Positions 13,076 to 20,676 of a DNA stretch of 20,797 nt are shown here, one piece after another; the stretch's first letter is position 1; every line of letters starts with the position of its first letter. This stretch comes from a virus, in IMG/VR virus record IMGVR_UViG_3300036792_000347, positions 1 to 20,797 of that record; one strand, given 5' to 3'. A model generated the notes under the pieces. The model was not told the origin of the DNA. It saw only the letters and a list, made by a program, of their open reading frames with translations, and ran no database searches. A program made the position numbers and the translations under genes.

Positions 13076-13123
13076 TCAACCCCATATTTAGACCATCACG
13101 GGCACTATTACTATTTAGTGCCC
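13076..13123 (+). promoter_or_regulatory. Repeated intergenic element, copy C (conserved block plus hairpin)
   Basis: The block TCAACCCCATATTT (13076-13089) follows the sigma-like gene's stop almost at once. About 10 bases later a hairpin GGGCACTA/TAGTGCCC (13100-13123) has an 8-base loop. The same block and the same CACTATTAC hairpin edge recur as copy D (15818-15861). It lies upstream of the HNH gene. Confidence 0.65.
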
Positions 13124-13169
13124 TCCGTTAAATTGACCGCTACGCCAATCTCCGCCACGCGCGGTTTGT

Positions 13170-13529
13170 ACGCCTAGCGCTGCAAAGCGACCCTGCTTAA
13201 TGCCGGGTTGCAAGAATCTCGTGGTTGGCGGTTATTGCCCCGACCACGAGAAACACCGTCCGACGAGAATCTATGACCGGGATCGGGGAACACCAGACGA
13301 ACGCGGGTATGACTCTCGATGGAAAGCTTTTCGGCTTAGGTACCTATCGAAACCTGAAAACGTGATGTGTCGGGATTGCGTTGCATGCGGCGCTATGCCT
13401 CCGCAGATATCGACTGAAGTACATCATATCGAAAGACTGAAAAATCGGCCCGATCTGAAGTTTGAGGAATCGAATCTGATGGCGTTATGCAAACCATGCC
13501 ATTCAACGCGGACAAGCAATGGAGAGTAA
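13170..13529 (+). CDS. HNH endonuclease with N-terminal zinc knuckle; start codon unclear
   Basis: Phage HNH nuclease that normally works with the terminase at cos-type packaging. The first ATG is at 13200, but the frame upstream to 13170 encodes PSAAKRPC, which completes the usual N-terminal knuckle (Cys, PGC, YCPDH). At 13170, where a start would be expected, the codon is ACG. The core shows RGYDSRW, MCRDCVACG, EVHHIERLKNRP (HH pair), ESNLMALCKPCHSTRTS (CxxC and the final His). The 13170-13199 part is therefore either untranslated by ordinary rules, started at ACG, or lost its ATG by mutation. It lies 2 bases before the cupin gene. The function is secure; the exact start is not. Confidence 0.85.
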   Translation, partial: TPSAAKRPCLMPGCKNLVVGGYCPDHEKHRPTRIYDRDRGTPDERGYDSRWKAFRLRYLSKPENVMCRDCVACGAMPPQISTEVHHIERLKNRPDLKFEESNLMALCKPCHSTRTSNGE

Positions 13530-13531
13530 TA

Positions 13532-13912
13532 ATGAACGGATCTAAAACCTGCCTTCAAGTAATAGAGCATGTTTCGGGGAATATTTTCTTGCGTCCGAAC
13601 ATCGGCGGCAAAGGCGATAAAGTCGGCGGACACAAACACAATTTCGACCACACAACGTTTATCATCCGTGGCTCGATCCATGTAAAGTTCGGCTGCCCCT
13701 GCCAGGCCACTTACCGCGAGGAGACCTATCAAGCTGGCGATCACTTCTTAGTCAAAGCTGAAATCGAACACTTTATTGAATTTCTGGAAGACAACTCGCT
13801 TTTTTACTGCGTCTACAGCCATCGGGACCCGACCGGTGAGGTCGTTCAAGAGTACCCAGGCATTGGTACTCCCCATGAATTAAGTGTGGGCAGCGAGTCC
13901 GCTTACCAGTAA
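13532..13912 (+). CDS. Cupin-fold protein
   Basis: 126 residues from the ATG at 13532, preceded by GGAGAG; an ATG at 13487 lies inside the HNH gene and is rejected. A single cupin barrel is visible: GGHKHNFDHTTFIIRG (His34, His36, His40 as metal ligands, with His40 in place of the usual Glu), a middle strand pair, and YQAGDHFLVKAEIEHFIEFL (His80 as fourth ligand). A short insert CPC lies at 55-57. Metal binding is thus likely; the substrate is unknown. Cupins are unusual between an HNH nuclease and fibre genes, so this may be a virion-associated sugar-modifying or binding protein, or cargo. It lies 2 bases after the HNH gene and 10 before the fibre gene. Confidence 0.8.
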   Translation: MNGSKTCLQVIEHVSGNIFLRPNIGGKGDKVGGHKHNFDHTTFIIRGSIHVKFGCPCQATYREETYQAGDHFLVKAEIEHFIEFLEDNSLFYCVYSHRDPTGEVVQEYPGIGTPHELSVGSESAYQ

Positions 13913-13922
13913 GTGGACACCC

Positions 13923-15812
13923 ATGTCGATCACATTAGTACAAAGTAAGTCCACCACAGCGGGTGCGACGATCAGCTCCCCGCTGTCGGCCACGTTCAAC
14001 AGCGCGGTCACCATAGGTAATACAATTATAGTAGCTTTTTCGCATAATTATATAAATTGCTCGCCAAATGGTTGCACCGACAACTTAGGGAATGTCTACA
14101 CGCGCTACGGTTCTGGCCAATCGGCTGGTGGCACATCGATGTTTTTGTGGTTTTATTCAGCTCCCGTTACCGTGGCTGGAACTTGCACTCCCACAATAAC
14201 TTACGCTTGCGGGTCCAGCCGATCCGCATTCTGGACTGAGTGGTCCGGCATCTCTCTCACTTCGCCATTTGACGGAAGCATAGACGCGGCGAATGTAACC
14301 AGCCCGTGCTCCTCGGGAAGTTTAACAACCACGACAGCGGGCGACCTCTTACTAAGCTTCTTTAACGGCGTCGCCCTGCCGGTGTGGACAGGCGGTAGTG
14401 GGCAAACCGTAATTGGCACAAATGGAATGAACGATATGTGCCAGTTTTCCATTGCTGGAGCAGCGGGGAGTTATTCGGCCAGTGCGTCCGCTTCGGGTAT
14501 AGGTGGGGTCTACAAAGGGTTTGCTTATCTCGGTGCTTGGAAAGCCGCTTCTTCGGGTACCGCTAACAACAAAAGCGTATCCGACAGTTATTCGATTGCC
14601 GAGCTATTACTTAGATCGACCTCCAAAAGGCCATCCGACTCGATCTCGCTCGTCTCGTCGCTATTGCGCCAACCTGCAAAGATTCTATCTAGTCCGATCA
14701 CGCTAGCCGACGCAGCTACGAAAGCTACAGCTAAAGCGCCGTTACCGGAATCGATTGCAACATCAGAGAGCATTGTCAAGAATCCGGCCAAAGTTGCATC
14801 GGATTCATTCTCGCTGAATGAAACGTTCTCTAGGGTAGCGTCTCTGATTCGTTCTTTTGCGGATTCCTTCAGTCTAAGTGATTTCTTGTCGAGCGCAAAA
14901 GCTAAACTGCTGGCTTTTTCCGAGTCTCTGGCTCTATTTGAACTGGTAACGACTTCTACCGCACGAGCCCGTTCTTACATTGACTCAATCAGCCCTGTCG
15001 AGACGTTATCGACCGCAGCCTCGCGCATTCGTGCGTTTGTTGAGTCGATCAGCGTATTTGAAGCGCTCAGCAGCAAGAAAGGGAAGCTGTTGGCGCTGTT
15101 GGACGACTTAACGCTCAGTGAGACGCTATCCCGCAGCATCAACAAAGTCCACCAGGACGCTCTAGCGATCACAGATGGAATCCGGAAAGCGACGCAACGT
15201 GTTGTAAATGAAGTACTCAGCATTGCTGATGTGATCACTTCGGTTCGTGGAAAGATCGCAACGTTTGTTGAGTCTCTGGCGATCAGCGATCTGATCACAA
15301 GACTTACAGGTCGTTCGCTGACGGACCAACTCAGTCCGAGCGAGACTATCAAGCGGTCCATCAGCCGCAGTCTGGCGGACGCTATAAGCCTGATCGATGC
15401 TGTGAGAGCGGCACTATCGGGCGCTAATGAGGCCGTTCGCAAGTTCTTTGCTGAAGTGCTCCAAAGACTTTGGCCCCTAAATAAACAAATCAGAACCTGG
15501 TCGCTCTATGCGGTCGAGCGGACGTGGAACGCATCGGAGAACAACATGATACACACGATTAAAGATCCTGCAGCGAGCGAGGATTTCGAAATTGATTGGT
15601 CGGCAGAACTCGGCGCGGACACCATCGCATCCAGCGTTTGGTCGGCACCGTCAGGCATAACCCTGACAAATCAGACCAACACGTCGACCACGGCAACAGC
15701 CCGGGTTGGTGGCGGAACGCTCGGAAGGATCTACAAAGTCGCTAATACAGTGACAACCGCCTCTGGTCAAGTCAAGGTCCAGCACATATCTATGACTATT
15801 GCGACGATTTAG
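13923..15812 (+). CDS. Tail-fibre / adhesin-like protein with about 15 short repeats and a C-terminal virion domain
   Basis: 629 residues from the ATG at 13923; an earlier ATG overlaps the cupin gene. Residues 1-215 form a beta-rich domain with Cys pairs (CSPNGCTDNLGNVY, WTEWSGI, TTTTAGDLLLSFF), like phage receptor-binding or lectin-type domains. Residues about 215-510 contain about 15 imperfect 18-20-residue repeats following the pattern K/R-x-DSxSLxExLSR, probably a trimeric shaft. A short linker (FFAEVLQRLWPLNKQIRTWS) follows, then a C-terminal domain from IHTIKDPAASEDFEIDWSAE to the end that resembles a small virion protein often encoded alone. An in-frame ATG at 15546 with GGAGA in front may also yield that domain separately. 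Confidence 0.75.
   Translation: MSITLVQSKSTTAGATISSPLSATFNSAVTIGNTIIVAFSHNYINCSPNGCTDNLGNVYTRYGSGQSAGGTSMFLWFYSAPVTVAGTCTPTITYACGSSRSAFWTEWSGISLTSPFDGSIDAANVTSPCSSGSLTTTTAGDLLLSFFNGVALPVWTGGSGQTVIGTNGMNDMCQFSIAGAAGSYSASASASGIGGVYKGFAYLGAWKAASSGTANNKSVSDSYSIAELLLRSTSKRPSDSISLVSSLLRQPAKILSSPITLADAATKATAKAPLPESIATSESIVKNPAKVASDSFSLNETFSRVASLIRSFADSFSLSDFLSSAKAKLLAFSESLALFELVTTSTARARSYIDSISPVETLSTAASRIRAFVESISVFEALSSKKGKLLALLDDLTLSETLSRSINKVHQDALAITDGIRKATQRVVNEVLSIADVITSVRGKIATFVESLAISDLITRLTGRSLTDQLSPSETIKRSISRSLADAISLIDAVRAALSGANEAVRKFFAEVLQRLWPLNKQIRTWSLYAVERTWNASENNMIHTIKDPAASEDFEIDWSAELGADTIASSVWSAPSGITLTNQTNTSTTATARVGGGTLGRIYKVANTVTTASGQVKVQHISMTIATI
15546..15812 (+). CDS. Possible internal start producing the C-terminal virion domain alone
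   Basis: This is in the same frame as the fibre gene. ATG at 15546 is preceded by GGAGA, 5 bases upstream. It would give 88 residues beginning MIHTIKDPAASEDFEIDWSA, a beta-rich domain ending in VQHISMTIATI. In other phages this type of domain is, to my knowledge, usually a separate gene, so an internal start or a fusion of two genes is plausible. Confidence 0.4.
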   Translation: MIHTIKDPAASEDFEIDWSAELGADTIASSVWSAPSGITLTNQTNTSTTATARVGGGTLGRIYKVANTVTTASGQVKVQHISMTIATI

Positions 15813-15817
15813 GCAAC

Positions 15818-15861
15818 TCAACCCCATATTTGGATACCTCCGATCACTATTACATTAGTGA
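15818..15861 (+). promoter_or_regulatory. Repeated intergenic element, copy D (conserved block plus hairpin)
   Basis: TCAACCCCATATTT (15818-15831) is identical to copy C. Twelve bases later comes the hairpin TCACTA/TAGTGA (15844-15861) with loop TTACAT. The stem differs from copy C at its base while pairing is kept. It follows the fibre gene's stop and precedes the virion gene at 15917. Confidence 0.65.
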
Positions 15862-15916
15862 GCCCTATTTCCGCGCGAAGTTGCGGAGTGACTAACTTAT
15901 CCGAGGTAGCCCACGA

Positions 15917-16459
15917 ATGAAGACTGAGATCCTGGCCGTACGCGACACTAACACCGAGTTCGTCTTGCGCGACAAAGAAGGTAACATCAAGCAACTGTTC
16001 CAACCCAACGTGTTGGGTAATCTGACTGGCTTGCGTATTCCATTCGTGACTGGCACATATCAGGACAGTTATAAGCGGCATAATTTGGTGACCAACGTTG
16101 GGCATCAGGGTTGCGCTTCGAGATTGTCGAATCAAGGCAGTTTTTCACCGTTCGTGAATATTGCGATTGGTACCGGCACGACTGCTGCTGCTGTGACCAA
16201 CACTGCACTACAGACCGAGATCACGACAGGCGGTGGCGCTCGCAAGGCAGCCACTGCATCGTTGACCACCACAAATGTGTCGAACGACACGGTATCACTG
16301 ACCGCTGCGTTCACGTTCAGTTCGTCATTTGCGGTCACCGAAGAAGGCATCCTGGACAACGCCGTTTCTGGTGGAAATCTATTAGCGCATCAGGTGTTCA
16401 GCCCCCTTTCAGTCGCGAGCGGCGACAGCCTCACTGTGACCCACACGGTAGTGTGTTAG
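15917..16459 (+). CDS. Phage virion (tail-type) structural protein
   Basis: 180 residues, preceded by CGAGGTAG. It is beta-rich with a pattern known from phage structural proteins: LVTNVGHQGCASRLSN, FVNIAIGTGTTAAA, NTALQTEITTGGGAR, then paired strands NDTVSLTAAFTFSSSFAV, TEEGILDNAVSGGNLLAH and VFSPLSVASGDSLTVTHTV. Such proteins are annotated in other phages as tail or fibre-associated proteins; the exact place in the particle is unclear. The N-terminal 40 residues (TNTEFVLRDKEGNIKQLFQP) look like a separate small strand domain. It lies after repeat copy D, away from the usual head-tail order. Confidence 0.75.
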   Translation: MKTEILAVRDTNTEFVLRDKEGNIKQLFQPNVLGNLTGLRIPFVTGTYQDSYKRHNLVTNVGHQGCASRLSNQGSFSPFVNIAIGTGTTAAAVTNTALQTEITTGGGARKAATASLTTTNVSNDTVSLTAAFTFSSSFAVTEEGILDNAVSGGNLLAHQVFSPLSVASGDSLTVTHTVVC

Positions 16460-16473
16460 TGCTAGACGACAAA

Positions 16474-16491
16474 GATTAACGACAGTTAATC
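16474..16491. repeat. Perfect hairpin after the virion gene
   Basis: GATTAAC (16474-16480) and GTTAATC (16485-16491) flank the tetraloop GACA, 15 bases after the preceding stop. There is no T run, so it is not a typical terminator. The rest of the 154-base spacer up to the terminase gene holds a T-run near 16556-16564 and no clear ORF. Confidence 0.5.
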
Positions 16492-16613
16492 AGTGACATC
16501 AGGTAGGGGCGGTAAATCTCTCATTCTAAAAGGGTTGCGCGTACCGACGTGGAAGTCTTTTTTTCATGTCCTCAATATTCCATTAATCTTTTCAACACGT
16601 TAGGAGCCGCAAA

Positions 16614-17045
16614 ATGGGTCGCCCTCGGAAACCTTTGGCTTTGGTGAACCCCGGCAGTCTTAAGCATAACTCTGGACGTTACGCCGGTCGGGAGAATGCT
16701 CCACAGCCGACGAAGGAAATTGGCCCCGCACCTAAATGGTTTTCCAAAGAGTTGAAAGCGATCTGGCGAGAGATGGTCGCAGCCATTCCTCCGGGTGTGG
16801 TCGGCAACTCAGATCGCATCTTGCTTGAGATCACGTGCCAGCTGACGAACACGATGCGTATTGGAATCGCCACTAGCCAAGAGATGGCTCAGCTAACCAG
16901 CTGCCTTGGCAAGCTCGGCTTGACCCCAAGCGACAGACAGAAGATGGCAGGCCCGCCCTCGATGAAACCAGCAAAACAGGAAGGTAATCCGTTCGCCAAA
17001 TTCTTGAATGACTCACGCACAGATCGCAACGCAGTACGCAACTAA
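16614..17045 (+). CDS. terS: Terminase small subunit (P27-like)
   Basis: 143 residues, preceded by AGGAG 8 bases upstream. This is the DNA-recognition part of the packaging motor. It opens with a basic tail (MGRPRKPLALVNPGSLKHNS) and continues with WFSKELKAIWREMVAAIPPG, then the helical body with LTSCLGKLGLTPSDRQKMAG, where the GLTPSDRQK signature is typical of P27-type small terminases. The C-terminal tail is polar and disordered. Its end overlaps the large terminase gene by 38 bases, as is usual for this pair. It follows the fibre and virion genes instead of the HNH gene. The assignment is firm from signature and context. Confidence 0.9.
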   Translation: MGRPRKPLALVNPGSLKHNSGRYAGRENAPQPTKEIGPAPKWFSKELKAIWREMVAAIPPGVVGNSDRILLEITCQLTNTMRIGIATSQEMAQLTSCLGKLGLTPSDRQKMAGPPSMKPAKQEGNPFAKFLNDSRTDRNAVRN

Positions 17046-18702
17046 CGTCGTTGCTGGTCGCATCATTGCGTGCAAATGGATCAAGCTAGCTTGCCAAAGA
17101 CATCTTGACGATTTAGAGACATCTACGGACGCGAGTTATCCGTACAAGTTTGATGAGGCGAAGGCTTCACGGGTCTGTGACTTCATAGAGAACCTACCGC
17201 ATGTCAAGGGTAAATGGGCGGCCAAAAAGGAACTGCTAAAGCTTCAGCCGTGGCAGATTTTCGCGGTAAGCGGCATCTTCGCGTGGGTCCATAAGTCAAC
17301 TGGCCTCCGGAAGTACCGGGAAGTTTATCTTCTGGTACCGAGGAAAAACGGCAAGTCGCCGTTGGCAGCGGCCATCGCGCTCTACATGCTTGCGTGCGAC
17401 AACGAAGCAGGAGCGGAAGTATATTGTGGCGCGACTTCTGAGAAGCAGGCGATGGAAGTGTTCAAGCCTGCAAAGTGGATGGCTGAACGTACTCCGGATT
17501 TACGGGAAGCGTTGGGGATTGAAGTAAACGCCAAGTCCCTTGTAGTGACCGAGAACGGAAGCTCATTCAGCCCCGTAATCGGCAAGCCTGGTGACGGAGC
17601 CTCTGTTTCCTGCGGGATTTGCGACGAGTATCACGAGGCCGTTACCCCGGTGCTCTATGACACGTTCCGGACTGGGATGGTCGGCAGAGAACAGCCGTTG
17701 CTGCTTACGATTTCGACTGCCGGATTCGATCTAGCGTCACCCTGCTACACGCTCCAGCTTGAGGCACAAAAAGTTCTAGAAGGTGTTCTCCAGAACGAGC
17801 GCATGTTCGTTTTGATCTACACGATCGACGCGGAAACGGATTGGGCATCAGAAGAAGCCATTTTAATGGCGAACCCGAACCATAACGTCTCAGTATTCGG
17901 GGAAACTTTGGCGCTGGATCAGGAGTTGGCGGTACAGGATTCAGCCAAGCAAAACGTTTATAAGACCAAGCATCTGAACGTCTGGTGCAACGCAAACTCG
18001 ACCTGGATCAATGTTCAATTCTGGCAAAAGGCCGCTGATAAGAGCCTAGAAGAGGACGATTTCCTCAATGATCCTTGTTGGATTGGCGTCGATCTTGCGT
18101 CCACCGTGGATCTTTCAGCCGTAGTCAGGATTCACGTTAGGAACATCGAGGGTAAGACTCACTATTTCATCTTTGCTCGGCATTACCTCCCCGAGGCCAG
18201 GATCAATAAGCCCGAATGTCAGCATTATCAGAAATGGCACCACGATGGGCACTTGCTTTCGACCGATGGAGCGGCTATCGATTACGCGGTGATTAAGTCC
18301 GGACTGAAAGCGGACAGTGAGACATATCAAGTCAATGAAATCTGTTATGACAAAACTTATTGCGGACAGTTGATGCAGGAGCTTTCGAGTGAAGGCATCG
18401 TCACCGTGGAGGTCCCCCAGAGAGTTCAGTTTCTATCGCCCGCAATGAAGGCATTGGAAGCAGCGATCTTGGATGGCCGAGTACATCACAACGGAGACCC
18501 GGTCCTTAACTGGTGTTTGAGCAACGTTGTAGCTCACCCGGATAAGAATGACAATTTATTCCCCAACAAAGATAAGCCGGAACTCAAGATCGACGCGGCT
18601 GTGGCAATGATTACGGCCTGGAATCGAGTAGGAACGGCTGGTGAATCGGGCAAGCGCACGATCAACGACGTATACGAAGAGCGCGAGGTCAGGTGGTTAT
18701 GA
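17008..18702 (+). CDS. terL: Terminase large subunit
   Basis: 564 residues. ATPase and nuclease of the headful/cos packaging motor. The ATPase half shows Walker A VPRKNGKS (110-117), Walker B GICDEYHE (Asp206, Glu207) and the coupling motif TISTAGF (235-240). The nuclease half has the RNase H-like acidic residues on strands: WIGVDLAS (Asp362), EICYDKTY (Asp448) and LKIDAAVAMITAW (Asp529). The length is normal for HK97-type large terminases. The ATG at 17008 lies inside the small-subunit gene; no better start exists. Its stop overlaps the next small ORF (ATGA). All essential motifs are intact, so the gene is probably functional. Confidence 0.96.
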   Translation: MTHAQIATQYATNVVAGRIIACKWIKLACQRHLDDLETSTDASYPYKFDEAKASRVCDFIENLPHVKGKWAAKKELLKLQPWQIFAVSGIFAWVHKSTGLRKYREVYLLVPRKNGKSPLAAAIALYMLACDNEAGAEVYCGATSEKQAMEVFKPAKWMAERTPDLREALGIEVNAKSLVVTENGSSFSPVIGKPGDGASVSCGICDEYHEAVTPVLYDTFRTGMVGREQPLLLTISTAGFDLASPCYTLQLEAQKVLEGVLQNERMFVLIYTIDAETDWASEEAILMANPNHNVSVFGETLALDQELAVQDSAKQNVYKTKHLNVWCNANSTWINVQFWQKAADKSLEEDDFLNDPCWIGVDLASTVDLSAVVRIHVRNIEGKTHYFIFARHYLPEARINKPECQHYQKWHHDGHLLSTDGAAIDYAVIKSGLKADSETYQVNEICYDKTYCGQLMQELSSEGIVTVEVPQRVQFLSPAMKALEAAILDGRVHHNGDPVLNWCLSNVVAHPDKNDNLFPNKDKPELKIDAAVAMITAWNRVGTAGESGKRTINDVYEEREVRWL

Positions 18703-18770
18703 GTTTCATTGGCAGTTTAGCTGACGCAATCATATTCGTCTTCCGTTTGTTGACCTACAGACGCAAATAA
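18699..18770 (+). CDS. 23-residue hydrophobic peptide gene between terL and portal
   Basis: This ORF is very short but well placed. Its ATG overlaps the terL stop as ATGA, and it has GAGG/AGGTGG upstream. It starts MSFIGSLADAIIFVFRLL and ends in a basic tail (YRRK), so it would be a single membrane-spanning peptide with positive-inside tail. It is followed after 11 bases by the next small membrane protein. Such peptides can be holin-like or assembly factors; the function is unknown. The overlap and the hydrophobic pattern are the evidence, and a chance ORF remains possible. Confidence 0.5.
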   Translation: MSFIGSLADAIIFVFRLLTYRRK

Positions 18771-18781
18771 AGAAGGTGCAA

Positions 18782-18961
18782 GTGACCAAGATTGACATTC
18801 TATTCATTTCCGGTATCGCATTAATAACGTCCGGTATTGCGGTAATGTATTGGCCGTTAGCTTTGATCTTCGCGGGCATGATGATATCCATAGCCGCGCT
18901 TCATCTGGCCAAAACGGAACAGGCTGCTAAGAATACCGCTGAACCCGGCGAGGCCGAATAA
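18782..18961 (+). CDS. Small membrane protein with two hydrophobic helices
   Basis: 59 residues from the GTG at 18782, chosen because AGAAGG lies 5 bases upstream; an in-frame GTG at 18776 overlaps that site. Two hydrophobic helices are packed closely: IDILFISGIALITSGIAVMY and WPLALIFAGMMISIAALHLA, followed by a charged tail (KTEQAAKNTAEPGEAE). Its stop overlaps the portal start (TAATG), so the two are translated together. Small membrane proteins next to portals are common in phages of this type; the role is not established, with holin-like or assembly functions as candidates. Confidence 0.7.
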   Translation: MTKIDILFISGIALITSGIAVMYWPLALIFAGMMISIAALHLAKTEQAAKNTAEPGEAE

Positions 18962-20676
18962 TGGGATTTCTTACCAGACTTACCCGCAGCAATATACTGG
19001 AAAATCCCGCCGTCCCTTTAAGCTCCTTAGCTTCTCCATCGGGATGGTTTTTAAATTGGGCGAACGGGGAACCAACGGCCAGCGGCGAGCATGTCACACC
19101 ACATACCGCGCTACAAGTTACGACGATTGTGGCTTGCGTAAAACTTATCAGCGAGGGCATCGGCCAGATGCCCATTCATGTAGTTGAGCGACTTGAACGC
19201 GGTCAGAAGGTTGCAAACAATCATCCCTATTTCGATCTTTTAGCCTCCGAGTGGAATCCTGAAATGACCGCTACGGTCGCTATGCAAGTCTCCTTGGTCC
19301 ACGCGCTCCTTTGGGGTACTTCCTACGTCGAAATCGTACGAGACAACGGCAATCGTGTTGCCGAACTATGGCCTCGCAAGCCCTGGTGCACCGAACCAAA
19401 ACGTGACAAAACAGGCGCTCTAGTCTATGAGACCAGGGATACCGGAGACGGCCACCCTAGAATCATTCAAGCTGCCGACATGCTATGCATCCCTGGTCTT
19501 TCACTTGACGGGTACATAGGTCAACACACGACCCAAATCGCCCGCAACACCGTCGGGTTGGCGCTCGCCCTCCAAAGACACGCCGGTCTGTTTTTCTCTA
19601 ATGGTGGAGTGAGCGCTGGAGTTATTGAGACTCAGAACGAGTTAACTCCCGCCGCTTACCAACGCTTAAAGACCGCGATGGATCGGCAAAACACCGGTGA
19701 TAACAAACATCGAACTTTATTACTTGAGATGGGTGCAAAGTGGAATCAGATTGCCTCCCAGAACGATCAAGCGCAGTTCCTTGAGAGTCGGCGGCTAATA
19801 CGCTCCGAGCTTTGCGAATTGTTTCGCGTCCCTCTTTATTTAATCGCAAGTGATGAAAGCAAGGGTGTAAAAAGCAACACTGAGCAAATAGCCAATGACT
19901 TTTTGACGTTTTCCCTCAACCCGTGGTTAGTTAAATACGTTCAAGAGATCGACAGAAAGATTTTCCCTAAAGTTGGCCGTACGTCCGGAAAATATGGCGT
20001 ACGTTTTGAAATCAAGGCTCTGATGGCCGCTGACTCGGCTGGACGCATGAGCTATTACGTGCAGGGACGCAACAGCGGGTTGCTCACGGCGAATGAGTGC
20101 CGACTTGATGAGGGCCTGGAGCCTGCAGGACCTGAGGGCGACATTTTGATGGTCCCGCTAAATATGATTCCGGCGACGGAACTGTTGAAGGAGGAAGACG
20201 ACACAGCACCCCCGCCAGTTGTTGAGCCACCCGCACCACCGGCAGACCCCAAAGCAGCGGATACGGAGCCCGCTACAGAGGATACACGGTCCACACCGCT
20301 GTTGCCGCGACTCACCCGGGCATATTCGCCACTGTTTATTGACGGCTTCAGTAGGCTTTCCAATCGTTCAAAGCGCGATTCGACCTCGATTAGGCAGTGT
20401 TTACAACCCGCTCTGGAGGCCGTTTCAGCGTCCTTACGCGACATGCTGAGCATACAAGACAAGACGCAAGCCGGTGATGCGGAATCAAAACGGGCAATCG
20501 ACAAATACTTGGATGGATTAGCTGTCCGATACAACGCGGCAGCCGACCAGACAGCCGAAATTAACCGGGCGTTGAAATCGCTCACGCATGCAGCTTACAG
20601 AGATGTAGCAGCCGCTAAGGCTAATGAAGCACTAAAGGAGACCGAAAATGAAACCATCGAAACTGAAGTTGAATAG
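18961..20676 (+). CDS. HK97-family portal protein
   Basis: 571 residues. It forms the dodecameric vertex through which DNA enters and leaves the head. Family landmarks include VTTIVACVKLISEGIGQMPI (about 53-72), HALLWGTSYVEIVRDNGNRV, a stem/wing region with AELWPRKPW, SNGGVSAGVIETQNELTPAA, LLLEMGAKWNQIASQNDQAQ and ESRRLIRSELCELFRVPLYL. HK97-type portals usually end near residue 420. Here a Pro/acidic linker (PPPVVEPPAPPADPKAADTE) leads to a C-terminal helical extension of about 130 residues (about 440-571). The start overlaps the small membrane gene; the end overlaps the protease gene by 29 bases. Confidence 0.95.
   Translation: MGFLTRLTRSNILENPAVPLSSLASPSGWFLNWANGEPTASGEHVTPHTALQVTTIVACVKLISEGIGQMPIHVVERLERGQKVANNHPYFDLLASEWNPEMTATVAMQVSLVHALLWGTSYVEIVRDNGNRVAELWPRKPWCTEPKRDKTGALVYETRDTGDGHPRIIQAADMLCIPGLSLDGYIGQHTTQIARNTVGLALALQRHAGLFFSNGGVSAGVIETQNELTPAAYQRLKTAMDRQNTGDNKHRTLLLEMGAKWNQIASQNDQAQFLESRRLIRSELCELFRVPLYLIASDESKGVKSNTEQIANDFLTFSLNPWLVKYVQEIDRKIFPKVGRTSGKYGVRFEIKALMAADSAGRMSYYVQGRNSGLLTANECRLDEGLEPAGPEGDILMVPLNMIPATELLKEEDDTAPPPVVEPPAPPADPKAADTEPATEDTRSTPLLPRLTRAYSPLFIDGFSRLSNRSKRDSTSIRQCLQPALEAVSASLRDMLSIQDKTQAGDAESKRAIDKYLDGLAVRYNAAADQTAEINRALKSLTHAAYRDVAAAKANEALKETENETIETEVE

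Noticed and set aside
14975-15442. Minus-strand gene within the fibre gene
   Set aside because: It mirrors the Ser/Leu-rich repeat codons of the fibre gene and has no independent start signals.
16474-16564. Intrinsic terminator before the terminase genes
   Set aside because: The hairpin at 16474 has no T tail, and the T run near 16556 has no adjoining stem.
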